A stretch of DNA of 64,000 nucleotides from Rhizobium sp. BK650 (GTDB lineage: Bacteria > Pseudomonadota > Alphaproteobacteria > Rhizobiales > Rhizobiaceae): contig NZ_JACIBK010000003.1 in NCBI RefSeq assembly GCF_014195325.1, positions 1 through 64,000 on the forward strand. The letters are read 5' to 3'. This document shows positions 8,665 through 16,931 of the stretch, piece by piece (position 1 is the stretch's first letter; every line of letters begins with the position of its first letter). A program made the translations under genes and the position numbers. The notes below the pieces were generated by a model that had not been told where the DNA came from, ran no database searches, and saw only the letters and a program-made list of their open reading frames with translations.

Positions 8665-8777
8665 GGCGATGCTTCTTGGCTGTTTCGAAATTGCGATCGG
8701 ACGAATGGACTGTCTAAAGAGTCAGCTGACATCCTAGACGCAAAAAGCCGCCGGGGGAAAGTGCGGTGGGGGCCGGG

Positions 8778-10793
8778 TCAGTCCTGTGCGAGACCGCCGC
8801 GCACCAGCGCATAATAGGCCGAGAGTTCGGGGATCGCTTTCGGCAGGGTTTCGAAAGCCGGATCTGCCATGGTGAGCCGGCCCGCATATTTGGCTTCGAG
8901 GAAGGCATTATGCTCCGGCAGGGCATCGCGATGGGCGCCGTAGAGCACGGTGAAGATCGGCGAGGGCACTGTGCGGCCCTTGACGATGATGCGGTCGAGC
9001 TCGACCACGGCGTAGCGGTCGGCGACAAGGCGGGCGGTTTCCTCGCCGAGAAGCAGGGCGACGCCATAATTCTTCGAGGCGCCTTCCAGGCGCGAGGCGA
9101 GGTTGACACTGTCGCCGAGGCAGGAATAGTCGAAGCGGCGGGTGGAGCCCATATTGCCGACGATGCATTCGCCGGTATTGATGCCGACGCCCATCTTCAG
9201 CACATGCAGCGTGCGGCCGGTGGCGGCGGCTTCCCGCTCCAGCTCGCGGTTCAGCGTGCCGATCGCATCCTGCATGGCGATCGAGGCCTTGACCGCACGC
9301 AGCGCATGGTCGGGGTCGTCGAGCGGCGCATTCCAGAAGGCCATGATGCAATCGCCCATATATTTGTCGATCGTGCCGCCGTGATCCATGACGACATCCG
9401 AAAGCGGCGTCAGCAGGCGGTTGATCAGCGTCGTCAGCTGCTCCGGATCGTCCTTCATCGTCTCGGCGATGGTGGTGAAGCCGCGCACATCCGAAAACAG
9501 GACCGTCAGCGTGCGCCGTTCGCCGCCGAGCTTCAGCTGGGAAGGATCGTTGGAGAGGCGCTTGACGAGATCGGGTGAGATATATTGGGCGAAGGCGCGG
9601 GTGATCTGGCGCTTCTGATGCCGCTCCTGCGCATAATCGAAAGCGGCCTGTCCGAAGGCGACGGCGACGAAGGCGACGGTCGGGCCGAGCGGCGAGACGA
9701 AGACATGGGTAAAGCGGATGCCGGCATAACTTGCCGCCGCAAAGGCGAGAACGGCAGCGGCGGTTGCGACCAGCGTGCGCCAGTTCGTGGCTTTCCAGAC
9801 GGTGGCTGCTGCGAGCGCGACCGCAATGAGAATGCAGATCGCGACAACAGGCAGGCCGGCTTCGGAAATCGCCAGGCCGTGGACGATGTTGTCGTAGATC
9901 GTGGCCTGCACCTCGACGCCGGAAATCAGCTTGCCGGTGTGGACGGTATAGGGCGTGGCATAGGCATCGACGCCGCCCTTGTCGATCTCGGGGGCGTTCT
10001 GCAGGCTGAGGCCGACGAGGACGACGCGATCCTTGAACGTATCGGGCGGCAGGAAATTCTTCGGATCGAGCGCCTGATAGTAGGAAACGGTCGGATAGCT
10101 GCGGGCCGGGCCGAAGGACTGGATGAGGGAGCCTGCCGGCAGATGTGGCGCCTGGATGCCCGCGGCCTTCGCAAGCTCCATGGCGAAGCCGTCCTCATAG
10201 GACGGAACATTGCGGAAGACGCCGTCGCCATTCAGCGTGATGGAGGCGATGCCGGTGCGCGCGCCTGCCTCGGTCATCTGCGGCAGCGGCGTCGTGCGCA
10301 GCAGCTGAGCGGCCTGCGGCGTCTGGATCAGCGTTTCGTCGCCGGCGAGCACGACATCCGGGCCGACGGCAGCCGCTATCGCCTGGTCGTTCTCCGGCGT
10401 CGAGGGTTCGGCCATGATGATATCGAGGGCGATCGCCTTTGCGCCTGCAGCGCGTAGCTGCTTGACGAGTTCGGCATGCAGGCTGCGCGGCCAGGGCCAT
10501 TGCGCATTGATATCGGCAAGTGAGGGCTCATCGATTGCCACGATGATCGGCCCGCCATCGGGCGGGGTCGGGTCGTCGATGGTGGAGAGATAGTCGAAGG
10601 TGCGCAGCTCCGTCAGCGTCCAGGCGGGCAGGCGCGAGAGCAGCGAGATCGTCACCAGCGTGACCAGCGCCAGAACGAGAAGACGGATGCCGCGGCTGGA
10701 AAAGGGCCAGCCGGGCGGGCGACCAGCCTCAAGGCGCGGTTCTGGCGACCGCTCTGCCTGAAGGCGTTGCAGGGCGGCCGGGCGCGCCATCAT
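8778..10793 (-). CDS. CHASE2 domain class III adenylate cyclase
   Basis: 671 residues. A signal-anchor helix at about 36-55 is followed by an extracytoplasmic CHASE2 sensor (about 60-310), a cluster of further TM helices to about 390, and a cytoplasmic cyclase domain (about 425-620). Metal Asp435 (FSDVRGFT) and Asp481 (KYMGD), Lys477, Ser557 three residues before Gly560, and Asn564/Arg568 (VNLASRL) give a complete catalytic set. Lys plus Ser/Thr fits an ATP-using class IIIb enzyme making cAMP; it does not look like a Pycsar pyrimidine cyclase. Its ATG shares one base with the stop of the FecR gene upstream, so the two are translationally coupled. The signal sensed by CHASE2 is unknown. Confidence 0.93.
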   Translation of the reverse strand: MMARPAALQRLQAERSPEPRLEAGRPPGWPFSSRGIRLLVLALVTLVTISLLSRLPAWTLTELRTFDYLSTIDDPTPPDGGPIIVAIDEPSLADINAQWPWPRSLHAELVKQLRAAGAKAIALDIIMAEPSTPENDQAIAAAVGPDVVLAGDETLIQTPQAAQLLRTTPLPQMTEAGARTGIASITLNGDGVFRNVPSYEDGFAMELAKAAGIQAPHLPAGSLIQSFGPARSYPTVSYYQALDPKNFLPPDTFKDRVVLVGLSLQNAPEIDKGGVDAYATPYTVHTGKLISGVEVQATIYDNIVHGLAISEAGLPVVAICILIAVALAAATVWKATNWRTLVATAAAVLAFAAASYAGIRFTHVFVSPLGPTVAFVAVAFGQAAFDYAQERHQKRQITRAFAQYISPDLVKRLSNDPSQLKLGGERRTLTVLFSDVRGFTTIAETMKDDPEQLTTLINRLLTPLSDVVMDHGGTIDKYMGDCIMAFWNAPLDDPDHALRAVKASIAMQDAIGTLNRELEREAAATGRTLHVLKMGVGINTGECIVGNMGSTRRFDYSCLGDSVNLASRLEGASKNYGVALLLGEETARLVADRYAVVELDRIIVKGRTVPSPIFTVLYGAHRDALPEHNAFLEAKYAGRLTMADPAFETLPKAIPELSAYYALVRGGLAQD

Positions 10794-13700
10794 CAGAAGC
10801 GGATCTTCAGGCTGCCCTTGAAGGCGCGACCCCAGCCGGGAGTGCCAGGCAGAACCTCAAAATCTTCGTCGAGCAGATTGTAGGCGGCAGCCTCGAGCGC
10901 GATGCGCTTGTCGAAGGGTTCCCAGATGAGATGGGCGTCCAGGCTCCAGTAATCATCGAGCTTCGTGCCGACCAGATCGCCGGAGCGCTCGCCGATATAG
11001 TTTGCAGCAACAGTGGCTTTCACCTTGGCTTCATTGACCCAGGTCAGCGCGATCTGGCCGGAGTTTTGCGGAATGAAAGGCAGGTCGCCGTGGTAATTGA
11101 AGGTCGTCGGATCCTCGTTTTCGGAATCCATATAGGCATAGGTGGCCGAGAGGCCGAAGCCGGCCCCCAGAGCAACGTTGGCCGTAACGGCAGCGCGATC
11201 GATGGTGCCGCGCCCGTAAGTCTGGCTGTCGACGATTGCGAGGCCAGTGATTGGCAGACCGATCGAGAAATCGTGCAGTTCCTGATGCTGATATTCGACT
11301 GATGTGAAGAAGCGGTCCGTCCATTCGGCATCCCATTGCAAGGCAACAGTATCCGCGTAACCCTCTGCTCCTACCGAGAACTGGTTGGCCTGCAGGCCGA
11401 GGATGCCGACCGGCGCCAATGATGGTACGCCCGGTTCGAGACCCTGGCGCATGAAGGCGGCGCGCAGCCACTGATTTTGCACGGGCTGCCAGGCAAGGCC
11501 GAAACGCGGTTCAAGCCGGCTGACATCCGTACCGTCGCCTTCCAGGCGCGTCGCGAACAATGCGTATTCACCCTTCAGATCAGGCGTGATCTCGTGAAGG
11601 AGGTCGATATAGGCGCGGCCGATATTGACGCGGCTGCTCTCGTCGTCCGGGCCAAATGTCCGCTCGTCGACGAAGCCCGGCAAAAGGGTATCCAGATGAA
11701 TCGTTGTCTTGTCGCTGCTGTCGGTCCATCCGCCTTCGATACCGTATCGCCAGGTCAGCGTGTCATCGCCGATGCTATGGCTGATCGCTGCTATGTAGGT
11801 TTTGGACGCGCTCTCCAAGCTCGTTTCCATGAACGGGAGAAGATCTGGAGGGGGAGCGCCGGTCACCTCGGAGACATCAAACGTCTGATCGAAAACGGTT
11901 TTCGCTTTGCCTTCGGAATAGAGGAGGGCGGTATTGAGCACATTCCGATACCCGAAAGTGTGGCTCCAGCCGATACCACCGATCGTCGTCTCACCCTCAT
12001 CATATCTGTTTTGATAGAGGGGTAGATCCAACGTCGGTATTACAATTAAACCGCCGAAGACGGGCAGAAAGAATTCTTCATTCAGGCGGTCGGTGAATGC
12101 CGTGCTTGTCGTCAGAGCATTCAGCGGCCCGTAGCTTTTGCCATGGTTGATGAAGCTGACGATACGGTCATCCGGCGTCAGCGTGGCCGTCAGATAAGCA
12201 TTGCCCGTTAGCAGTTTTCTGTCCAGCGCGAACCCACCGAAATCGCGGTAGTCGCCGTCCAGCGCCAGTTCTTCCCAGCTCAGATCGGCGCGGAAGCTCA
12301 TTGGAATGGTGGCATTTGAATAGCCCTGGATTTCAGCTTCGCCGGTGCGGCGCGTATGGCCGTCGACGCTGTTGATGCCGCCGCCGAGCGCGCCTTCGAT
12401 GAAGGGCACGTCGAACAGCGATGCCGAGCGTGAACGGCCGGAGAGCATGTGGGGCGAGAGCAGCAGGCCCTGGATGAAGGATGAGTAGGCTGATGAATTG
12501 AGGCGATACTGGCTGACGCTGTCGTCGCTGAAGCTCGTTGCGTTGACGAACGGAAAGATGCTGCCCTTGATCGACTGGTCGATGTAACCGGTGCCGTTAA
12601 AGGGATCGAAGACGGCATCGCCATAATAGCGGCCCCAGGCATCCAGTCCCTGCAGGCGGAAGGCGTCGTTCAATGTCGAGCCGGCGCTCGCATTGGCGCC
12701 GAGCCCACTGAAATCGCCGCCGCGGGCGCGCGAGCGGCGCAGGAATTCCTGCGCGTTGGCGATCGCGCCATCGGCATTGTAGTCGTCAATATCGATGGCG
12801 GTGCGGAAGGACGAGATGATGGGATCGTTCTCGTCGAGACGATTGGCGTTGTCGAGTGCCTGTTCGGCAGGAACCCGGTCGCCCTTTTCGTAATGGGCGG
12901 CTGCAAGCATGAACTGGGATTGGGAATGAGCGGGATTCGCGGTGCTGGCGGCGAGCAGGTCTTCCAACGCCTTGTCGCGCTCGCCGGTCTGCAGATAGTA
13001 GCGGCCGCGGGCGAGAAGGGCGAGGTAGAAGTCCGGCTCGGCGGCGAGCGCCGCGTCGATCTCGCGCTTGGCATCCTTCATGCGCCCCTGGTCGAGGTAG
13101 AGGATGGCGAGATTGGCATGCGCTACCGGATCTTGCGGATCGAGCGCGATCGCCTTCTTGAAGGCTTCTTCCGCTTCGTCATTGGCATCGCGCGAGCTCT
13201 GCAGAATGCCAAGCGAATTCAGCGTGCCCGATGCGCCGGGGGCAAGCTCGATGGCGCGGTTCAGGTCGGCAAGCGCGCCGTTGATATCACTTTCATAGGC
13301 TGCCTTGTACTCGGCGCGGGCGGCGAGCGCCATCGGATGATCCGGGTCGAGCGCCAACGAGCGTTCTATCGCTTCCTTCATCTGCTCGCGGTCGTCAATG
13401 AGCTGCGAGAACGAGGCGCGGACCGCCGGCAGGGTCGGATCGTCAGGGTAGCGCCGTTCCGCCTTCCGGAGGACGTCGATCGCTGCACGTGGGTTTTCCA
13501 AGAAGCCTGCCGTATAGGCCTGCATAAACGCGCCATAGGGGCCGGTTGTGGTGGCCGGTGGCGATTCGACATGGGAGGGGTCAGCGAGCGAGCGGGCGAT
13601 ATAGCCGCCATATTGCGCCATGTTGCGGCGTGTCGGGTCGAGATGCGGCAGGGCCTTCTGGAAGAGCTTAGCGGCATCGCCATAGCGCTTTTCGGAGCCG

Positions 13701-14563
13701 GCGATGGTAGCGTCGAGGAGGTCGACGCGCGCCTGCTGGGCGACCGTCAGCTTGCGGCCGCGGATATTCTTCAAGGTTGCTGCCGCAGCCTGGCGTCCGT
13801 CGAAGGCGCTCTGCACTTCGGCGAGTTCCAGCCAGTCTTCGGTCGTGCGACGTTCCGGCGGCAGCGCCAGCAGCCGGCGGCGTTCGCTCGCCATGCGGTC
13901 GGCCCGCAACGGCGAAGTCGGCACGCTCAAACCGTCGCGCAGGTCCAGATAGAAGAGCATCTGCTGACGATCGTCAGGATTGACGCTGATGATCTTGTGC
14001 GGCGCCTGGCCGATGGTGGCGACAGCGCCTTCGCCTTCGTTGACGTCGACGCTGCCCTGCGGGTTGGTGAGCGACACCCGGCCTTCGAGCACGATCATCG
14101 AGGTCTTGGCGCCTTCGACGGTCATGGTCCAGTCCGTGCCGCGGATGGCGGCTGCGGCGGCGGGGGTTTCGACCGTCAGGCCCTGGCCGCCGCGCTGGGC
14201 GCGCGCCCAGATGGTGCCGGACTGAAGGTTGAGGATCGTGTCGCCGGTCGCCGACATCTTCTTAACCTGCAGCGCGGAATTGCGGCCGAGGCGGATCTGC
14301 GTGTGATCGGAAAAGAGGATGGCGAGCTGGCCGGTGGCGTTGGTGCGCAGCACGTCTCCATCCAGGAGGTCCTGATTGAGATCGACGACGCGCCAGTTGG
14401 TGACATCGACGAAGCGCACTTCCTCGCCGGTCTTGCGGGCGATGACGGAGCCTGCAACCGGCGTCGGGCGCTGCAGCGGCTCGGCCGCAACCGGAAATGC
14501 AAACAGAAATAACGTGATCGCAAGAGATGTACTTGCGCTCAGAAAAGACTTCCACCCCGACAT
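10793..14563 (-). CDS. FecR-TPR outer-membrane beta-barrel protein
   Basis: 1256 residues from the ATG at 14563 (18 residues shorter than the longest frame), which puts the signal peptide (hydrophobic ITLFLFAFPVAA) in place. A FecR domain follows (about 60-170; VLRTNATGQLAILFSD, GRNSALQVKK, ETPAAAAAIRGTDW). Then come tetratricopeptide repeats (about 240-600; DPDHPMALAARAEY, GASGTLNSLGIL, DPQDPVAHANLAILY). The C-terminal half is rich in alternating aromatic strands and ends AFKGSLKIRF, the terminal-Phe beta-strand of outer-membrane barrels such as TonB-dependent receptors; no plug or TonB box was seen. It probably senses or relays an envelope signal to the CHASE2 cyclase encoded immediately downstream. 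Confidence 0.85.
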   Translation of the reverse strand: MSGWKSFLSASTSLAITLFLFAFPVAAEPLQRPTPVAGSVIARKTGEEVRFVDVTNWRVVDLNQDLLDGDVLRTNATGQLAILFSDHTQIRLGRNSALQVKKMSATGDTILNLQSGTIWARAQRGGQGLTVETPAAAAAIRGTDWTMTVEGAKTSMIVLEGRVSLTNPQGSVDVNEGEGAVATIGQAPHKIISVNPDDRQQMLFYLDLRDGLSVPTSPLRADRMASERRRLLALPPERRTTEDWLELAEVQSAFDGRQAAAATLKNIRGRKLTVAQQARVDLLDATIAGSEKRYGDAAKLFQKALPHLDPTRRNMAQYGGYIARSLADPSHVESPPATTTGPYGAFMQAYTAGFLENPRAAIDVLRKAERRYPDDPTLPAVRASFSQLIDDREQMKEAIERSLALDPDHPMALAARAEYKAAYESDINGALADLNRAIELAPGASGTLNSLGILQSSRDANDEAEEAFKKAIALDPQDPVAHANLAILYLDQGRMKDAKREIDAALAAEPDFYLALLARGRYYLQTGERDKALEDLLAASTANPAHSQSQFMLAAAHYEKGDRVPAEQALDNANRLDENDPIISSFRTAIDIDDYNADGAIANAQEFLRRSRARGGDFSGLGANASAGSTLNDAFRLQGLDAWGRYYGDAVFDPFNGTGYIDQSIKGSIFPFVNATSFSDDSVSQYRLNSSAYSSFIQGLLLSPHMLSGRSRSASLFDVPFIEGALGGGINSVDGHTRRTGEAEIQGYSNATIPMSFRADLSWEELALDGDYRDFGGFALDRKLLTGNAYLTATLTPDDRIVSFINHGKSYGPLNALTTSTAFTDRLNEEFFLPVFGGLIVIPTLDLPLYQNRYDEGETTIGGIGWSHTFGYRNVLNTALLYSEGKAKTVFDQTFDVSEVTGAPPPDLLPFMETSLESASKTYIAAISHSIGDDTLTWRYGIEGGWTDSSDKTTIHLDTLLPGFVDERTFGPDDESSRVNIGRAYIDLLHEITPDLKGEYALFATRLEGDGTDVSRLEPRFGLAWQPVQNQWLRAAFMRQGLEPGVPSLAPVGILGLQANQFSVGAEGYADTVALQWDAEWTDRFFTSVEYQHQELHDFSIGLPITGLAIVDSQTYGRGTIDRAAVTANVALGAGFGLSATYAYMDSENEDPTTFNYHGDLPFIPQNSGQIALTWVNEAKVKATVAANYIGERSGDLVGTKLDDYWSLDAHLIWEPFDKRIALEAAAYNLLDEDFEVLPGTPGWGRAFKGSLKIRF

Positions 14564-14693
14564 TCCAGATACCCCCGCATCTTTTTCCCCTTTGGCCAAG
14601 CAGGGCTCAAAAGTCAAGCCGGATGCACACGTGTTCTTGCTTTAGGCTTCGAGTGTATTATTAGGGAAACACTATCTAGGCCGGGGGATTTAA

Positions 14694-15233
14694 GTGAGCG
14701 AGTTCGAGATTTATGCGGAGCTGCCTTCCGCCTCTCCATCCAGTGAGGATATAGGCTCAGAATATTTCGACCATATCAAGAAAATCAACGATATATTCTA
14801 CGATCAGATCAAGATATCGGATCAGAAGGCCGCTTATATCTTTACTTTCATGCTCGCGTTTCTTGTGAGCTCCGCCGAGGTCAGGGCGGTCTTCACCTTT
14901 GCGCGCTATGCGCAGGGCACGCCACAGGCCATTCTCTTTTCCGGGCTACTGGCGGGGGCCTCGGTCTTTTCGATTCTCTCGGCCATTCTCGTCGTGCTGC
15001 CGCGCCGGCTCGATCGCTCCACCTCGATGTTCTGGGGCGCGTGGCCAAAACATCGCGATTCTTTCTTCGAGGCGGCCATCCGCCGCGACGAGCGTTATCT
15101 CTTCGACCAATATGTGGAAAATGCCGACATTCTCTCGCATATAGCGCGCTGCAAATACCGCTTCGTCACGATTGCGTTTCGCGGGCTGATGGTGACGGTC
15201 GTGGCTTATGTGCTGCTGCTGGTGATGGCTTGA
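14694..15233 (+). CDS. PycTM-like (Pycsar effector domain) membrane protein
   Basis: 179 residues. The segment DQIKISDQKAAYIFTF (37-52), hydrophobic helices at about 47-66, 78-102 and 161-178, and SHIARCKYRF before the last helix match the Pycsar effector TM family (formerly DUF5706), with its D-x-K-A motif at 43-46. In Pycsar systems such proteins bind a cyclic pyrimidine nucleotide and disrupt the membrane. Here the neighbouring cyclase, divergent and 4 kb away with only the FecR gene between, looks like an adenylate cyclase. The GTG start at 14694 has GGGGGA upstream. A stand-alone housekeeping role is possible. Confidence 0.7.
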   Translation: MSEFEIYAELPSASPSSEDIGSEYFDHIKKINDIFYDQIKISDQKAAYIFTFMLAFLVSSAEVRAVFTFARYAQGTPQAILFSGLLAGASVFSILSAILVVLPRRLDRSTSMFWGAWPKHRDSFFEAAIRRDERYLFDQYVENADILSHIARCKYRFVTIAFRGLMVTVVAYVLLLVMA

Positions 15234-15266
15234 ATCCGCAGCCGGCACTCGAAAAGGCCGGTGAAC

Positions 15267-16106
15267 TCAGCTCTTCGCAAAATCCGCCGCTGTGAGGGGG
15301 ACGGGCCTGTAGCCGTTAATGTCGGCAATGTCATATTCGCGAGCAAGCTCCGCCGCGACCAGCACCTGCCCGGATTTCGACATCAGCCCAGGGTCTCGCC
15401 AGAGCCCTGATATGACGTGGCCGATGAATTGCGGGGATTCGGAATTGGACAGGTCGAAATATTCGGCGTTCTGCATGACGGCTTCGGTGCGCACCAGGCC
15501 GGGATAGAGTGCGACGGCGGCAACATGGTGCGGACGCAGATCATGGGCGAAGTCTGCGGCCATCTTGTCGGCGGCGGCTTTCGCTATGCCGTAGACCGCG
15601 TTGCCGTCGTAGAATTGCGCTGCCCAGAACGAGATATTGACGATCAGGCCGCGCTCGGCCGAGACCATGACGGGTGCAACCGCATGCGACATCACGAAAG
15701 CCGCCCTCAGCGCAGTTCCGATCATTGCATCCCATCGCCAGACAGGCTGCTCCCAGAAAGCGCGGGGCCAGGTGAAATCGCCATTTTCGACCATGTTTTC
15801 ATAGCCTGGCCATGCATTGTTCACCAGAATGTCCAGCCTGCCACCGGCCCTGATCTCTGCGGCCACGCGCTCGGTCTCAGCATCGTTGCTATGGTCGCAG
15901 TGATGAACGACAAGGCGTCCGGGGAGTGTCGCAGCCTCAAGCGCGAGCCCTTCCAGCGATCCGATCCGCTTAATCTCGCTTGCCTCTGCCTCGGAACGCG
16001 TCCTGCCGGTCACGTGGACCGTGGCGCCCTCGGCGAGCAGGGCAAGCGCAATTCCGCGGCCGACACCGCGGCTTGCGCCCGTTACCAAGGCGACGACGTC
16101 TTTCAT
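15267..16106 (-). CDS. SDR family oxidoreductase, DHRS1-like
   Basis: 279 residues, longer than classical SDRs. VALVTGASRGVGRGIALALL is the cofactor site, NNAWPGYENM follows the central strand, and Ser (VNISFWAA), Tyr and Lys (YGIAK) form the catalytic set. The loop ENGDFTWPRAFWEQPVWRWDAM with FYDGNAVYGIAKAA recalls the DHRS1 group. It is convergent with the PycTM gene and ends 33 bp from it. The substrate is unknown. Confidence 0.85.
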   Translation of the reverse strand: MKDVVALVTGASRGVGRGIALALLAEGATVHVTGRTRSEAEASEIKRIGSLEGLALEAATLPGRLVVHHCDHSNDAETERVAAEIRAGGRLDILVNNAWPGYENMVENGDFTWPRAFWEQPVWRWDAMIGTALRAAFVMSHAVAPVMVSAERGLIVNISFWAAQFYDGNAVYGIAKAAADKMAADFAHDLRPHHVAAVALYPGLVRTEAVMQNAEYFDLSNSESPQFIGHVISGLWRDPGLMSKSGQVLVAAELAREYDIADINGYRPVPLTAADFAKS

Positions 16107-16253
16107 GTTGGCTGGCTCCTATACGACGGCTGTTTACGGTCGCGACTAGTGAGCGGGGATCTGGGCCGCCTTAAGGGAACGAAAATACGATGCCACCGTG
16201 CTATTGTGAAGCCAGGAAGACCACCGGTGCGGCGATAGAGGTAGGGGGCGGGG

Positions 16254-16306
16254 ACCAGTTGGCGGGCCTGCGGCGCTTCGATCAGCGTTTCGTCACCCGC
16301 GATTCC
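16254..16306 (-). pseudogene. Short relic of a second CHASE2 cyclase gene
   Basis: Read on the minus strand this stretch encodes GIAGDETLIEAPQARQL, matching VLAGDETLIQTPQAAQL (about residues 148-164) of the CHASE2 cyclase at 8778-10793. By eye about 40 of 53 bases agree, including uninterrupted runs of 15 and 11. No start, cyclase domain or membrane segments accompany it, so this is a fragment, not a gene. It implies either a local duplication or a lost neighbouring cyclase. Confidence 0.6.
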
Positions 16307-16334
16307 GTTGTGCGGATTGCTTATCAAGGATCGG

Positions 16335-16370
16335 CCGGCGGACCGTCTCTACGATAGGACAGTCCGCCGG
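16335..16370 (-). terminator. Terminator hairpin of the 68-codon gene
   Basis: CCGGCGGAC (16335-16343) pairs with GTCCGCCGG (16362-16370), 6 bp after the stop of the small minus-strand gene. The loop is 18 bases and no long T run follows. Its position supports that gene being a separate transcription unit. Confidence 0.5.
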
Positions 16371-16375
16371 TCGCA

Positions 16376-16582
16376 TTACTTCTTGAGCAGGGCCTGTACT
16401 GCGGCGATTTGGGCCGGGGTAAGATTCTGCAAGGAGTTCTTGGGGGCTGTCGCGAGCAACGCCGACAGAGGATTGCTGGTAGTTGGGAGGAAACCCGTGG
16501 CCAGCTTTGGGGTGAGAAGGCTCGGGTTAACCTTCAAGGGGATCGATGTGAAGACTTTGCCGAGAGCGCTGCCGAAAGCCAT
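16376..16582 (-). CDS. 68-residue protein divergent from a type I secretion system
   Basis: MAFGSALGKVFTS... to ...AQIAAVQALLKK, 68 residues, not recognised. An AAGGAG lies 7 bases before the ATG and a hairpin follows the stop, so expression is credible. It is rich in Ala, Leu, Pro and Thr, has no Cys, no Sec signal peptide, no lipobox and no long TM helix. The C-terminal third looks amphipathic-helical. Its position, divergent from an exporter operon with no other substrate gene nearby, makes it a candidate substrate or accessory peptide of that exporter; no motif proves this. Confidence 0.6.
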   Translation of the reverse strand: MAFGSALGKVFTSIPLKVNPSLLTPKLATGFLPTTSNPLSALLATAPKNSLQNLTPAQIAAVQALLKK

Positions 16583-16931
16583 GGATGTTCTCCTTAAAAA
16601 TGTAAATAGTTGTGAATGCGCGAACTGCGCGCAGGAAATATGCTGTATTTTGCAACTTAATCAAGTGTGTCGAAGAAAGTTCTGCTAATGGGGCAGCTTT
16701 TCCACGTTTACACCTAGTATCACCTGTAAATTGGAGGGCGGGCGTGCGAGATCAGTATCCTTAAATTGAATATCGCCTATAACCGTCGGCAATGCTGGTC
16801 CATGCTCAGGTCTCCGCGCGTGCTGCTTTTTGTGTGAGGAAGATCAGCTTCGGACTTTCATAGCTTCACCTTCGAGAATGTGACCGAAAAAGTTTGAGGT
16901 CTTGAGAATTTTCTAGGGCAGGTTGCGGACA
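16583..16931. other. Divergent promoter region of the 68-codon gene and the exporter operon
   Basis: 349 bp, more AT-rich than its flanks, with no credible gene. It should hold promoters for both directions. GCGCGAACTGCGCGC at about 16618-16632 is a small GC-rich inverted repeat in the untranslated leader of the minus-strand gene. No confident -35/-10 pair was picked. Confidence 0.4.

Noticed and set aside
8766..9578. Possible antisense gene over the cyclase 3' end
   Set aside because: High-GC shadow of the cyclase codons, without an independent start signal.
8778..10793. True Pycsar uridylate or cytidylate cyclase
   Set aside because: The Lys/Ser substrate-selecting pair and the CHASE2 membrane architecture fit adenylate cyclases; PycC enzymes are different and soluble.
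12893..14512. 539-codon plus-strand frame
   Set aside because: Antisense to the FecR-TPR gene, with no ribosome binding site or family features.
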